DNA of 64,000 bases from Methanogenium organophilum (GCF_026684035.1 NZ_CP113361.1:1984001-2048000), one strand, 5' to 3'. Numbered from the stretch's first letter, positions 8,218-17,494 are shown. The notes: generated by a model not told the origin, from the letters alone. Numbers and translations: made by a program.

Positions 8218-10023
8218 ATGAAAGTTATACATGAGAAGATGCCACATTACATTAGCGTTATGGATATCATCGTTGGGAAGGCAAACGGACGGGATTTTGG
8301 TATTAATGCCCAGGAACTGGTCACTGGAAGAACCTGTATTATTGCACAGTCCGGTGCGGGGAAGAGCTGGACTATTGCGGTTCTCTGTGAACAGTTATGC
8401 CGCTATCATATCGGATTCTGTCTTATTGACACGGAAGGGGAGTATTTTTCATTAAAGGACCGGTTTGACCTGACGTGGATCGGTGCGGATGATGAATGTG
8501 ATTATGATATTGAGCGGGTTGAAGGGCTCAAGGAAATTATTCGTGATTCAATCAATACAGGAATTCCGGTGATTTATGACGTATCAGAAGTCGAGATGAC
8601 AGAAAAAGTATCCCGTCTCGCAGATATTCTCTATGATTTGGCGACCGAAGAGCGCAAACCATATCTGATGATCGTTGAGGAAGCGGATAAGTTCATTCCG
8701 CAGAGCCGAGACTCCATTAAGAAAATCGAGGAAATATCGCGTAGGGGGCGAAAACGAGGCCTTGGTCTGATGGTGGCGACCCAAAGACCTGCGATTGTTA
8801 CGAAAAATGTGCTCTCCCAGTGCAACAATCAGATCATAGGAAAACTCTCGATTGAAAATGACCTGAAGGCTGTGGATCTTTTTTTTGGTTCAAAACGTGA
8901 AGTTGAGGAGCTATCGTCCCTGAATCCCGGAGATTTCTATATCATGGGAGGTCTGACCCGGGAAAAGACACGGATGCGGTTCGGGAAGCGGGAGACAAAG
9001 CACCGGGGACTCACTCCTATTCTTGCGCCGAGAAGTCCTGATCCGGTGCAAAATTATGTGGATGAAGCGCCCGAAGCGCCTGAACCGGCAGAACTGCAGG
9101 ATACACCAGAATCACCTGTTGAAACCGCCCAGGATGCACCAAATAATCAGGAAACCCAACCCGGGAAAGGTGGGGCAGCAAAGAAAAAACCTGTAGTGAC
9201 TCCTGTTTCTTCTGAACGAAAAGAAAAGAAAGAGGAAAAAGAGAAGAAACCGAAACCGCATACCCGTGTTCGCAGGAAAAAAACGCCGTCTCCCCTTGAA
9301 GAGCGTGCCCTTCCCCTGCGAATTGAAAGAGATGAGGCCCTCAACATTGCAGGAGGGAGGAAGAAGAAAGTTCTGATCTTTGGAAAGAATGAACGACTGG
9401 TCTCGGCAGCACTGGTCTACTGGCCGCTGTGCCTGTTTCATGTGCGCTATATCAGCGGAAAAATTCGAAAAATCACACAGGATACATCGTTTATCATTGA
9501 TGCAACCCAGGGGAGATGCGCGGATATATCTGACGGACTGCGGTTCCGTGCCTGTTTCAGCGACTATATCGGACTCTCGGAAGATGCAATACGTGTTTTG
9601 AATTCCTTTTCAATTTCAGGCGAGACAGCCGCAGAAATTGAGGCACAGACCCGTCTGTCTCCCGAGGTGGTTGAAGATGCCATATCTGAGTTGTCCACAA
9701 AAAAACTGATCACTGCAAGCCAGATGGCAGGAGAGCGGGAAGTATGGGTGCCACTTGTTCGCCATGGGATGCCTCGCCTTGGCACCGGTATGGTCAGGCT
9801 TCCCGCTGCACTTGAATCGCTTGATGGTGGTACTGTTCTAGAGCGAATGGTGCATGAACAGGATATCCGCACCATCCTGAAAGTGACGCAGCCAACAGCT
9901 GAGATCATTGCATGCCAATTATTTTCCTGCCCGGTGTATGAAGTGAAGATTGCGTCACCTGCCGGGGAGAGAACGGTTTATATAGATGGTTTTATGGGAA
10001 AAAATGTGCTTGTTGCACGGTAA
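8218..10023 (+). CDS. HerA/DUF87-like ATPase with low-complexity linker
   Basis: 601 residues. The N-terminal ATPase (about 1-275) has Walker A AQSGAGKS (43-50), Walker B-like LMIVEEADKF and VATQRP, typical of the HerA-FtsK superfamily of DNA pumps. A linker at about 280-365 switches from Pro/Glu-rich to Lys-rich (KEKKEEKEKKPKP) and is probably disordered. The C-terminal part (about 365-601) contains a winged-helix-like segment (ETAAEIEAQTRLSPEVVEDA). There is no partner NurA in the window. It is monocistronic on the plus strand between two minus-strand genes that are usually adjacent. Which of ATG 8218, 8239 or 8260 is used is uncertain. Confidence 0.83.
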   Translation: MKVIHEKMPHYISVMDIIVGKANGRDFGINAQELVTGRTCIIAQSGAGKSWTIAVLCEQLCRYHIGFCLIDTEGEYFSLKDRFDLTWIGADDECDYDIERVEGLKEIIRDSINTGIPVIYDVSEVEMTEKVSRLADILYDLATEERKPYLMIVEEADKFIPQSRDSIKKIEEISRRGRKRGLGLMVATQRPAIVTKNVLSQCNNQIIGKLSIENDLKAVDLFFGSKREVEELSSLNPGDFYIMGGLTREKTRMRFGKRETKHRGLTPILAPRSPDPVQNYVDEAPEAPEPAELQDTPESPVETAQDAPNNQETQPGKGGAAKKKPVVTPVSSERKEKKEEKEKKPKPHTRVRRKKTPSPLEERALPLRIERDEALNIAGGRKKKVLIFGKNERLVSAALVYWPLCLFHVRYISGKIRKITQDTSFIIDATQGRCADISDGLRFRACFSDYIGLSEDAIRVLNSFSISGETAAEIEAQTRLSPEVVEDAISELSTKKLITASQMAGEREVWVPLVRHGMPRLGTGMVRLPAALESLDGGTVLERMVHEQDIRTILKVTQPTAEIIACQLFSCPVYEVKIASPAGERTVYIDGFMGKNVLVAR

Positions 10024-10570
10024 TAATTGTGAGAAGAACACTGAATCAGTTACTGAATCAGCATGGTTAAGGGTCAGATGCCGGATACCCTGAGTTAATT
10101 CATTTTCTCATATCAACCATTTTCTTTTTATCCCATGATTCACAGCTTTACACTTTCATTGTCTCCTTTTTTACTGAACATAATTTGCCACTAAAATTTC
10201 CAAAAAACAGTCATTCTAAACGCCCCTCTCACCCGCCCGGCATACGCCGGGCTCCTCCTCTCCCCAAGGAGGGGAGAGGCAGTTCATGCGATGCAACGGT
10301 TTGATTACATCACAAAAAAATGGAAACAAAAAACGACTACAATATCAGACTCATAACGCACTACCCCGAACAGCACTCATCCGACCTTATGGGGGCTGCC
10401 CTCTGTAGGAACTCACCCTGACTCATGAAATAAAAAAATTGGAAGATATCACATCATCCATTGAAACCATCAGCCATCAGACAACCCACAACACGAATAA
10501 CAACCATATCCCACCACACAATTCAGCGGTGGACAAGAGCGGTATCTGTATATGTATCCGTCTCTGTTTT
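10024..10570. other. 547-bp non-coding region between convergent herA-like gene and ksgA
   Basis: I see no coding potential. The region holds a short direct repeat (CTGAATCAG twice near 10040-10060), AT-rich stretches and a dispersed repeat at 10221-10361 listed separately. It is much longer than other intergenic gaps in the window. Confidence 0.7.
10221..10361 (+). repeat. Dispersed intergenic repeat, copy A
   Basis: About 140 bp, roughly three-quarters identical by eye to 50864-50998 in the same orientation. It starts with a C-rich segment, then palindromic cores (CCCGGCATACGCCGGG and CTCTCCCCAAGGAGGGGAGAG). These are followed by a conserved block AACGGTTT, CATCACAAAA, CAATATCAGA. It lies between convergent genes. 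Confidence 0.75.
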
Positions 10571-11341
10571 TCAAAGAGACCCTGCATTTGATATTTTTGC
10601 AAAATCGCTCAGTTGGAGTTCTTCCGGTCTTTTTCTGAGAATTTCTTCCGGGATGTTCTCTATGATTGCTATCACCTGTTCTTTCCCAATGATACCCTGA
10701 GATATCCGCAGGGCCTTTCGTATGGTCTTTCTTCGGTGAGAGAATAGTTCACGTACGACAAGGGCGTAAAACTGATGGTCATGAATAGGATGTGGCGGGT
10801 CTCTCGGGATGATACGCATGACCCAGGACTGCACAGCGGGCGGTGGAGTAAATGCACGTTGTGAAAGCTGCATAATTGGTTTTGCCTTCGCATATGTCTG
10901 TACCATAATTGAAAGCCTGCCAACACCCGGAGTGCCGGGGGGTGCAATCATCCGCTGTCCGAATTCCTTCTGGTACATGAGCACTGCTTCCTCAAATCCT
11001 GCGTCCAGAAGTCGGAAGGTGATTTTTGAGGATGCTGAATACGGAAGGTTTGAGACTGCGATATCAAATGGTGGATATTCGCATTTTACTGCATTTCCCT
11101 GTATCAGGGTAAGGGCGCCAGACTTTATTTCCCGGTGAAAACGATCTTTCAGATATTCAACCAAATCACGATCAAGCTCGATGGCAGTGACTATTGCACC
11201 ATGATCCAGAAGTGCACGGGTCAGGGGGCCTTCTCCCGGCCCAATCTCCAGTACCCGTTTCCCTGAAATATCGGCTGCAGAGGCAATTCGTTCAATTGCC
11301 TTTTTATCCGTTAAAAAGTGTTGATCGTGAGGTGCTTTCAT
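10571..11341 (-). CDS. ksgA: rRNA adenine N6-dimethyltransferase (16S rRNA)
   Basis: 256 residues, normal for archaeal KsgA/Dim1. It shows SAM motif I LEIGPGEGPLTRALL (about 32-46) and the catalytic NLPY motif (SNLPYSASSKITF). It dimethylates two adjacent adenines in the 3'-terminal helix of 16S rRNA during small-subunit maturation. Its ATG overlaps the DUF655 stop (ATGA), and it is the last gene of the minus-strand unit L21e-rpoF-DUF655-ksgA, a conserved archaeal order. An alternative start is unlikely because MKAPHDQHFL is the usual N-terminal region with the substrate-adjacent DQHFL. Confidence 0.95.
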   Translation of the reverse strand: MKAPHDQHFLTDKKAIERIASAADISGKRVLEIGPGEGPLTRALLDHGAIVTAIELDRDLVEYLKDRFHREIKSGALTLIQGNAVKCEYPPFDIAVSNLPYSASSKITFRLLDAGFEEAVLMYQKEFGQRMIAPPGTPGVGRLSIMVQTYAKAKPIMQLSQRAFTPPPAVQSWVMRIIPRDPPHPIHDHQFYALVVRELFSHRRKTIRKALRISQGIIGKEQVIAIIENIPEEILRKRPEELQLSDFAKISNAGSL

Positions 11342-11901
11342 CGTGATGTAAAGATACGGTATTTTATATCCGGGTCTTCGATCTCTTCCAGCACTCTCTT
11401 CACAATCATCTGCTCCGGGTGGGGGATAGTTTTAATTCGTTCACTGATGTCTGAAAAACTTGTAAACGGGCGTTTTTGCCGCTCTGCAAGGATTTCCTGC
11501 ATCAATTTTTTTCCAATGCCTGGCAGGAGGTGAAGCATGTGGAGTTTAATTGAGATGGGTACAGCATCATTGTAGAAGGCAACATACCGCTTTTCATCAT
11601 CTTTGACAATGCCCTCGATGGCAAACGGTAGTTCTACTTTCGCAGTCTGGGTAAGATCTGCATAGCCGATACGACGCTTTACCCGCTCAATTTTATCACG
11701 TTCTTTGTCGCCGATGTACACCTCATCATTTATTGAAATGCTATCGACTTTCGGAACGAGTTCAAGAAGCTTGAACTGGTCTTTCCCAACAGCCTGAACA
11801 ATCGGTTCATGCTTATATTGTTGCCTCCCGCCTGCATCTCCCCTTCCTCGTGGGAGATACTCAATAACAACTGCATAGATTTCTTTTTTGTCAGATCGCA
11901 T
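11338..11901 (-). CDS. DUF655 family RNA-binding-like protein
   Basis: 187 residues from the ATG at 11901, chosen because a GAGGGGG Shine-Dalgarno sequence lies 6 nt upstream; a TTG at 11916 is in frame but less likely. The N-terminal half is a beta-rich OB-like domain (EIYAVVIEYLPRG to VYIGDKERD). The C-terminal part has a helix-hairpin-helix (LHLLPGIGKKLMQEILAER). DUF655 proteins are universal in archaea and sit next to ksgA, suggesting a role in ribosome or RNA metabolism, although the molecular function is not established. It overlaps ksgA by 4 nt. Confidence 0.9.
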   Translation of the reverse strand: MRSDKKEIYAVVIEYLPRGRGDAGGRQQYKHEPIVQAVGKDQFKLLELVPKVDSISINDEVYIGDKERDKIERVKRRIGYADLTQTAKVELPFAIEGIVKDDEKRYVAFYNDAVPISIKLHMLHLLPGIGKKLMQEILAERQKRPFTSFSDISERIKTIPHPEQMIVKRVLEEIEDPDIKYRIFTSR

Positions 11902-11912
11902 GGGTTTCCCCC

Positions 11913-12263
11913 TCAATAATGGGTGATGACCAGTTCAATTATCTCATCAAGTTCTTCACCGGAAAGCGTAAACCGTTCTTTTGCATAGATTGCCCGGAGT
12001 TCATCGCGGGTCCGTGGCATAAGATTTGCAATGCGGTATGCAATGTCTGGTTTAATCTTTTCAAGTGTCAGCAGTTTCTCCACAAGTGAACGTGCGTTCT
12101 CTGCACTTGTTTTCGTTAACTGGTTGGCATGTTCGATACTCCTGCGGAGTTCGTACGGAAGTTCACTGCCGGATTCAAGTCTGGATGACTCTACCGCGAG
12201 GAGTGTTTCCCTGACTTCGGATAATGTAATTCTCTCTTCATCGACAATTCCTTTAACATTCAT
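11913..12263 (-). CDS. rpoF: DNA-directed RNA polymerase subunit F (Rpo4)
   Basis: 116 residues, matching archaeal RpoF/Rpo4 (Rpb4 homologue). It is largely helical with the HRDC-like end NLMPRTRDELRAIYAKERF, and forms the stalk of RNA polymerase with subunit E'. It follows L21e and precedes DUF655 with an 11 nt gap, the common archaeal gene order. Rpb4 homologues are weakly conserved but the C-terminal LMPRT-DE pattern is diagnostic. Confidence 0.92.
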   Translation of the reverse strand: MNVKGIVDEERITLSEVRETLLAVESSRLESGSELPYELRRSIEHANQLTKTSAENARSLVEKLLTLEKIKPDIAYRIANLMPRTRDELRAIYAKERFTLSGEELDEIIELVITHY

Positions 12264-12285
12264 GCCAGTACCATCCCTGTGAAAA

Positions 12286-12579
12286 TTATTGTTTTTGTGG
12301 TTTTAGATGTTGTGGTTTTGAGATGACAGTTTTTGTTTTATTACCGTCACTAATCTCAAGAACCCATGCACGTCCACGCTTTCCGACAACCGTTCCGGTC
12401 TTTCCATGGAAACGTCTGTGAGGCATCCCTTTCTGAATACTGGAATCGATAACGATATGTACTTTCTGCCCCTCATCAAACGACTGAATGATGGTGGTTA
12501 CCGGTGCAATTCCGCGACGTCTGAGTGCTTTTTTGAACTTACCGCGAGTCTTTTTACGTGGACCATTGTGATGTGCCAT
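12286..12579 (-). CDS. rpl21e: 50S ribosomal protein L21e
   Basis: 97 residues, highly basic. Starts [20 protein letters not shown] and contains the L21e core [20 protein letters not shown]. It is a large-subunit protein found in archaea and eukaryotes. It lies 4 nt downstream of pus10 and 22 nt upstream of rpoF. Length and motif agree with the family. Confidence 0.97.
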   Translation of the reverse strand: MAHHNGPRKKTRGKFKKALRRRGIAPVTTIIQSFDEGQKVHIVIDSSIQKGMPHRRFHGKTGTVVGKRGRAWVLEISDGNKTKTVISKPQHLKPQKQ

Positions 12580-12583
12580 TTAT

Positions 12584-13837
12584 TTAATCCTCCTGGAATT
12601 TATTTTCTGCTTCAGGAACAACGCCTTCGACCATGATAACGTCGAGGGCTGTTACCTTTGCGGGTGCCCCAATGCATTCAGTGAGGCTTGGATGTGTTCT
12701 CCCTTCATCGCCTGAAATGAGCTCTTTGATATAAAGGCCCGCGTCTCCAAGGACTTCAATTCTGTATTGATCGTCTTCAGTGCCTTTCAGGCAGATGTCG
12801 ATGACATTCCGCTTTCTCTCCCGGTCTGCCCTTCGGTGAGCTACCCTTTGGGGGGTGCGCTGCGAAATTGCTGCCCCTTTCAGGACAGATAGGGATGATC
12901 TGACGTCATCTTCTGAGAAATCGCCGTCAACTTCTACCAGAATGCTGTATTTCTTATGCGCTTTTCCCGATTTAATTGTTTCCACCTCGCGGCGGTCGCT
13001 GATGTGATCGAGGACAACAGATATCCGGCCATCCGCGGTGGAATTAATTGTTTCTTCAAGCACAGAAAGGGGGATACTGCGTTTAACCGGATGGACGATT
13101 TCCATGATAAATGGTCGTCCGGTACCGATCATCCGTGCATCAATGTCCTCCCTGCCGGCGCCATGAAGAATTACATCTTCAGAGCTGAATAATTCGGCGA
13201 CAGGCCGTCCGATGAGTTCTTCAACAGAATCAGCATACATCTTGCCGGTAAAGTTGCACCGCTCACACCCTGCCCCACGGCATTCGCGACAGTGCCACCT
13301 GGTCTGCGGAATACCTCGTTCGTATTTCCGATACCTTCCATAGATGTAGATGGGATTTATTTCGATATCAACAGTGTTTTCGGCAGGATTACAGACTGCA
13401 ACAACATCCGGGCGTTTGAAATCAACTTCTGATCCGCTTCTGGCGGAGAAGGCCTTACCGACTTCTCGGTTGAACTGTGCTTTCAGCGTTTCCGGAGATG
13501 TGAGGCCGAGATCGCTCCAGACCATCTCTTCACTCTCTGCCATAATGGGAGGTACCCGGCAGCCAACCAACAGTGTTGAAAATTCAATGCCCTGTACACT
13601 CTCTTCGATTCTCTCGGCCCATGTATCCGTTTCATCAAACATGTTTCCACAGATCCAGCAGGGTTTTATCTCTTCTGTGTACGGCTCATTATCTTCAAGT
13701 GCAAGTACTGTTCGCAGGGATCTGCCCCGTTCTTCATTGGTGAGTCCGAATGACTGTTTACCAAAGAACCTTCCAAGGCAGTGGTTGCATATTGTTCCAT
13801 ATGCAAGGATTTCCCGTGTTTCTTCGATTACTCCGAT
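12584..13837 (-). CDS. pus10: tRNA pseudouridine(54/55) synthase Pus10, apparent AUC start
   Basis: Pus10 makes pseudouridine at tRNA positions 54 and 55 in archaea. The frame continues 65 codons upstream of the first ATG (13642) and encodes the expected N-terminal zinc module with cysteine pairs C17/C20 (ICNHCLGRFFGKQ) and C60/C63 (CWICG). A THUMP-like part and the catalytic domain with GREDIDARMIGTGRPF (Asp nucleophile) follow. No ATG, GTG or TTG lies in frame between the upstream TGA and 13642. An AUC at 13837-13835 sits 6 nt behind a GGAGGGG Shine-Dalgarno sequence, and the gene overlaps the trmY stop by 10 nt. 417 residues from AUC. A sequencing frameshift is the alternative explanation. 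Confidence 0.88.
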   Translation of the reverse strand: MGVIEETREILAYGTICNHCLGRFFGKQSFGLTNEERGRSLRTVLALEDNEPYTEEIKPCWICGNMFDETDTWAERIEESVQGIEFSTLLVGCRVPPIMAESEEMVWSDLGLTSPETLKAQFNREVGKAFSARSGSEVDFKRPDVVAVCNPAENTVDIEINPIYIYGRYRKYERGIPQTRWHCRECRGAGCERCNFTGKMYADSVEELIGRPVAELFSSEDVILHGAGREDIDARMIGTGRPFIMEIVHPVKRSIPLSVLEETINSTADGRISVVLDHISDRREVETIKSGKAHKKYSILVEVDGDFSEDDVRSSLSVLKGAAISQRTPQRVAHRRADRERKRNVIDICLKGTEDDQYRIEVLGDAGLYIKELISGDEGRTHPSLTECIGAPAKVTALDVIMVEGVVPEAENKFQED

Positions 13838-14406
13838 GTTTTTCCCCTCCTGTCCATTTCATTGAGCACCACAGTGATAGTGTGGTCGGCATGCAGTACT
13901 GCAGGGCCGACTGAAACCTGTTGCAGATGCTCAGTCATTGCACTCTCACTCTCCGAAAAATTCTGGTGGTCGGAGAGGAGATAGGCCGACGGAAGCTCCT
14001 CAATATCCCTTATGTCAGTGCCCCCCTCATCGAGAATGGCAGGGTTGCATTCGGAAAGGATTTGTTCCAATCCTCCCCTGCGGACAAAGACTCCGGGTGT
14101 TGATTCGCGGAATTCTTCGTCACATGGTAGTGCAAGTGCTTTTTTGATGAGCGATCCTGCACTCCGTTCGTCCGGGCTGAGATACCTGAGCGTATCTCCT
14201 CTGAAAAGAATGGTCTTTGGAGGATCCGGTTCTCCCAGCAGGACAAGATAGCACTCCGCATCACGTCTAAGGTCATGGGAAAGAAAAAACGATGAATTCA
14301 CACACCTGCAGAGGACATCCATTCGACCTGCCCCCCCTGGCATGTCATTGAGGGAAAAGTCTCCGTCTGTCCGGGCGCGGTGCCCGATGACGATAAACTG
14401 TTTCAT
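13828..14406 (-). CDS. trmY: tRNA (pseudouridine(54)-N1)-methyltransferase TrmY
   Basis: 192 residues of the archaeal TrmY family, SPOUT superfamily. Signature segments are GHRARTDGDFSLNDMPG (about 8-24) and the C-terminal knot region LLSDHQNFSESE with VGPAVLHADHTI. It N1-methylates pseudouridine 54 in the T-loop, the product of the next gene, pus10; the two enzymes act in sequence and their genes overlap by 10 nt. It follows srp54 with a 5 nt gap. The TGA/ATG context gives no ambiguity in the start MKQFIVIGHRA. Confidence 0.93.
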   Translation of the reverse strand: MKQFIVIGHRARTDGDFSLNDMPGGAGRMDVLCRCVNSSFFLSHDLRRDAECYLVLLGEPDPPKTILFRGDTLRYLSPDERSAGSLIKKALALPCDEEFRESTPGVFVRRGGLEQILSECNPAILDEGGTDIRDIEELPSAYLLSDHQNFSESESAMTEHLQQVSVGPAVLHADHTITVVLNEMDRRGKTSE

Positions 14407-14411
14407 AACTC

Positions 14412-15731
14412 TTACATCCCACCAAATTTCTTCATCATGCGCTGCATGTTGAACTTACCCTGTCCACCACGCATTGTCTTCAGGGTGCGCTGCATTGTCT
14501 TGTAATATTTGATTAACTCGCGCACTTCATCCGGTGAGGTTCCGGACCCCATGGATATACGCTGAATCCGTGAACCGCTGATAACACCCGGATTGTCAAG
14601 TTCTTCACTTGTCATTGAATCCATGATATATTTGAAGCGGTCCATTTTTACAGACGTCACATCAAAGGCATCCTGGGGGAGATCAACATTTCCCAGCGGC
14701 AGCATTCCCATTACCTGCTTTAAGGGCCCCATTTTTTTAAGGGCCTCAAGTTGTTTGTACATGTCGCGAAGGGTAAATTTCCCTTTGAGCATTGCATTGA
14801 CATCGACATCCTCGGGAGAAATTGCCTCCTCGGCACGTTCAATGAGCGCCCGAAGGTCCCCCATTCCAAGCAGGCGGGATATGAACCCGTCCGGGTCAAA
14901 GCGTTCAAGATCCTCAATGGTCTCACCGCTTCCGACAAAAACAATCCCGGAACCAGTCTCTGCTACAGCAGAAAGAGCACCGCCTCCCTTTGCAGTACCA
15001 TCCATCTTTGTTATGATGACACCGTCAATATCGATTGCTTCATGGAATCTGCGCGCCTGTTCGCGTGCCTGCTGACCGAGTGCAGCATCGATAACAAGCC
15101 AGCGGTGTGTCGCGGACGACAGTTCGTTGAGCGCAATGATCTCTTCGATGAGTTCGTCCTCAAGTGCATGTCGGCCCTGTGTATCGATGATCAGGACTTC
15201 AGTGCCTGCCAGTTCCTCCATCCCGCGTGTGACAATACCAACGGCATCTGTCTCACCCGGCTCCCCATAACAGGGAACATTAACCTTCTGACAGAGCGTG
15301 GTAAGCTGATCATATGCACCGGGGCGGAATACATCAGCACAGATAACACCAACGCGGAGCCCCTTTCTCTGGAAATAGCGTGCAAGTTTGCCGGTTGTAG
15401 TTGTTTTCCCACTTCCCTGCAGGCCTGCCATGAGAATTGTCTGGGATTCAAGTCTGACATCGACCTCCTCTCCCATCAGGTGAACAAGTTCCTCGTACAC
15501 AATTCTGAGGACATGCTCACGTGCACCCATTCCCTTTGGTGGTTCTTCCTCCAGAGATCGTTTTTTGATGGTTGTTGTGAGCTCCATAACGAGCTTCACA
15601 TTTACATCCGACTGAATGAGCACTCTTTGCAGATCACGAACCAGTTCATCGACCGCTGCTTTGTCGATGACAGATTTCCCTGCAAGTTTTTTTACAGCGT
15701 CTTTAAGACCAGTACCGAACCTGTCCAGCAT
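14412..15731 (-). CDS. srp54: Signal recognition particle protein SRP54
   Basis: 439 residues with the N, G and M domains of SRP54. G-domain motifs: [16 protein letters not shown] (G1, about 101-116), DTQGRH (G3; Gln in place of the usual Ala), TKMDG (G4) and GSGE. The M domain ends with the methionine-rich [15 protein letters not shown] that binds signal sequences and SRP RNA. It directs ribosomes carrying membrane or secretory proteins to FtsY. It lies 2 nt downstream of ftsY, so receptor and particle protein are co-expressed. Confidence 0.97.
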   Translation of the reverse strand: MLDRFGTGLKDAVKKLAGKSVIDKAAVDELVRDLQRVLIQSDVNVKLVMELTTTIKKRSLEEEPPKGMGAREHVLRIVYEELVHLMGEEVDVRLESQTILMAGLQGSGKTTTTGKLARYFQRKGLRVGVICADVFRPGAYDQLTTLCQKVNVPCYGEPGETDAVGIVTRGMEELAGTEVLIIDTQGRHALEDELIEEIIALNELSSATHRWLVIDAALGQQAREQARRFHEAIDIDGVIITKMDGTAKGGGALSAVAETGSGIVFVGSGETIEDLERFDPDGFISRLLGMGDLRALIERAEEAISPEDVDVNAMLKGKFTLRDMYKQLEALKKMGPLKQVMGMLPLGNVDLPQDAFDVTSVKMDRFKYIMDSMTSEELDNPGVISGSRIQRISMGSGTSPDEVRELIKYYKTMQRTLKTMRGGQGKFNMQRMMKKFGGM

Positions 15732-15733
15732 TG

Positions 15734-16843
15734 TTATTCATCTCCGAGAAGGTCACTGACTAAGGTTTCAGGCTCGAATGGAATAATATTCGTATATTCC
15801 TGCCCTGTTCCAAGGAACATGATTGGTCTTCCAATTGTGTGCGCGATTGAAATTGCTGCACCACCCTTTGTGTCCATATCAGCTTTTGTCAGTACAACAA
15901 CATCTGTCCCTACAGCATTGTTAAATTCTTCTGCACGGATGACCGCATCATTCCCGGCAACGGCCTCGTCTACATACGCAACGATGTCCGGCTTGAAGAC
16001 ACGTTTTATCTTTGCCAGCTGATTCATCAGGTTTGCCCGGTTGTGGAATCTTCCTGCGGTATCTGCGAGGACAACATCGATGTCATGGGCCTTTGCGTAT
16101 TCAACCGCGTCATAGAGGACCGCAGATGGATCAGCACCTTCCTGGTGGCGAATGACTTTAACACCGACACGGTCGGCATGTGTCTTCATCTGTTCATTTG
16201 CACCAGCCCGGAATGTATCTCCGGAACCGATTACGACAGAATACCCTTCTGCTTTCAGATAGGCTGCAACCTTTGCAATGGTTGTTGTTTTTCCTGCGCC
16301 ATTTACCCCGGTAAAGAGAACCTTTACCGGATGGTCATGTGTGCTAATGTATGAGGTGAGTGAGAACCCTTCGCCAAGAACGTCCAAAAGTGCATCTCTC
16401 AGGGCATCCATTACCATATTGTCAATGGATGAACCGATTTTTTTGGTACTTCCGGTCAGTTCGCTACGCATCTGGGTTGATATTGCATCAACTGTCTGTA
16501 GCGCAACATCGTTTTCGAGCAGAATAATTTCAAGTTCCTGAAGGGGTCCTTCAATCTTCTTTTCAGAGATGTGTACTTCCCGATCTTTTAAGAGGGTTCG
16601 AACTTTTGCAGAAAAGGCGACTTTGTCCTTCTTTATTTCCGAAGGAACTTTAGGTTCTGGTGTTTCAGATGCCTCAGGTATGTCCGAAGACTCTGTCTCG
16701 GCTGAAACCTCTTTGGAGGCAGTTAGGGGTGTGGGTGAAGAAATCTCTTCATCAAGAGAGACCTCTTCAATAAAAGATTCCTCAATTTCACGGGAAAATC
16801 TGCTACGTACCCCTTTCAGTTTTGATTTCAGAGAATCAAACAT
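15734..16843 (-). CDS. ftsY: Signal recognition particle receptor FtsY
   Basis: 369 residues. An acidic, low-complexity N-terminal part (about 18-72, rich in Glu/Ser/Pro) precedes the NG GTPase domain with [15 protein letters not shown] (G1), [12 protein letters not shown] (G3) and [10 protein letters not shown] (G4). It docks SRP-bound ribosomes at the membrane. The gene lies 6 nt downstream of pfdA and 2 nt upstream of srp54. The arrangement pfdA-ftsY-srp54 is common in archaea. Confidence 0.97.
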   Translation of the reverse strand: MFDSLKSKLKGVRSRFSREIEESFIEEVSLDEEISSPTPLTASKEVSAETESSDIPEASETPEPKVPSEIKKDKVAFSAKVRTLLKDREVHISEKKIEGPLQELEIILLENDVALQTVDAISTQMRSELTGSTKKIGSSIDNMVMDALRDALLDVLGEGFSLTSYISTHDHPVKVLFTGVNGAGKTTTIAKVAAYLKAEGYSVVIGSGDTFRAGANEQMKTHADRVGVKVIRHQEGADPSAVLYDAVEYAKAHDIDVVLADTAGRFHNRANLMNQLAKIKRVFKPDIVAYVDEAVAGNDAVIRAEEFNNAVGTDVVVLTKADMDTKGGAAISIAHTIGRPIMFLGTGQEYTNIIPFEPETLVSDLLGDE

Positions 16844-16849
16844 GCCCTA

Positions 16850-17296
16850 TCAGCCCTGAATCCCATGTGTCATCCGGCTCTGGGCCTGTGAATATGCCGA
16901 TTCCAATTTTGCGGCAACATCATGGGCCTGTTTCTGGATCTGTTCGATGGATTCAGCTATTTTTTTGGCAAGCGCTTCCATTTCTGTCATGCGCTCTTCA
17001 AGATATTTCACTGTTTCAGCGTTTGTCCGTTCAACAACCACATCGGAACCAATGTTTAAGAGAACAGTGTCTGTATCAGGCACATGTACTCTTAGGCTTG
17101 CACCGCCACCGATCTGGAGAAGTACTGTGGGTTCTTCCTGGTCAGCAAGAGTTTTCAGCGTTTCAACTGCAGTAGCAGTTTCCATTCGCCGGTTATCCAG
17201 CATTTCAAGCTGACGGGAGTATGCTTCAACCTGCTGTGTGAACTGTTCAAGATACTGTTGCAGCATCTGGAGTTCGCGGGCGTCAACATTCTCCAT
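16850..17296 (-). CDS. pfdA: Prefoldin subunit alpha
   Basis: 148 residues from the ATG at 17296 (MENVDARELQMLQQYLEQF), preferred because a GGTGA Shine-Dalgarno sequence lies 5 nt upstream; ATG 17308 is also in frame. Two long coiled coils flank a beta-hairpin region (VLLQIGGGASLRVHVPDTD, VLLNIGSDVVVERT), the prefoldin alpha architecture. The hexameric chaperone hands unfolded proteins to the thermosome. It lies downstream of the LX gene. Confidence 0.94.
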   Translation of the reverse strand: MENVDARELQMLQQYLEQFTQQVEAYSRQLEMLDNRRMETATAVETLKTLADQEEPTVLLQIGGGASLRVHVPDTDTVLLNIGSDVVVERTNAETVKYLEERMTEMEALAKKIAESIEQIQKQAHDVAAKLESAYSQAQSRMTHGIQG

Positions 17297-17297
17297 A

Positions 17298-17489
17298 TTA
17301 TTCACCATCAGTCAGTGTAATTGCGTTGATTTTTATATAGTTTCTCTTCAGGCGGTGTTTACTGCCGATGACTGTGAATGCCCGCTCTTCAGCGACTTTC
17401 TCATTCGGTGCTGCAATTACTTTGGTAAAAGGTTTCCATTCATCGCGTTCCCGGTAATCACCGGTGATTTCAAAATTTTTGTCTTCCAT
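17298..17489 (-). CDS. rplX: 50S ribosomal protein LX (L18Ae/L20A)
   Basis: 63 residues from the ATG at 17489. A GGAG Shine-Dalgarno sequence 8 nt upstream decides this start over ATG 17495 and GTG 17498. KNFEITGDYRERDEW and FTVIGSKHRLKRNYIKI are typical of archaeal LX, a single ubiquitin-like domain homologous to half of eukaryotic L18A. It follows aIF6 immediately in the usual archaeal order. Confidence 0.93.
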   Translation of the reverse strand: MEDKNFEITGDYRERDEWKPFTKVIAAPNEKVAEERAFTVIGSKHRLKRNYIKINAITLTDGE

Positions 17490-17494
17490 CACCA

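Noticed and set aside
14751-16022. 423-codon open frame on the plus strand
   Set aside because: It is antisense to the highly conserved srp54 and ftsY genes, lacks a recognisable domain and spans two real genes and their junction.
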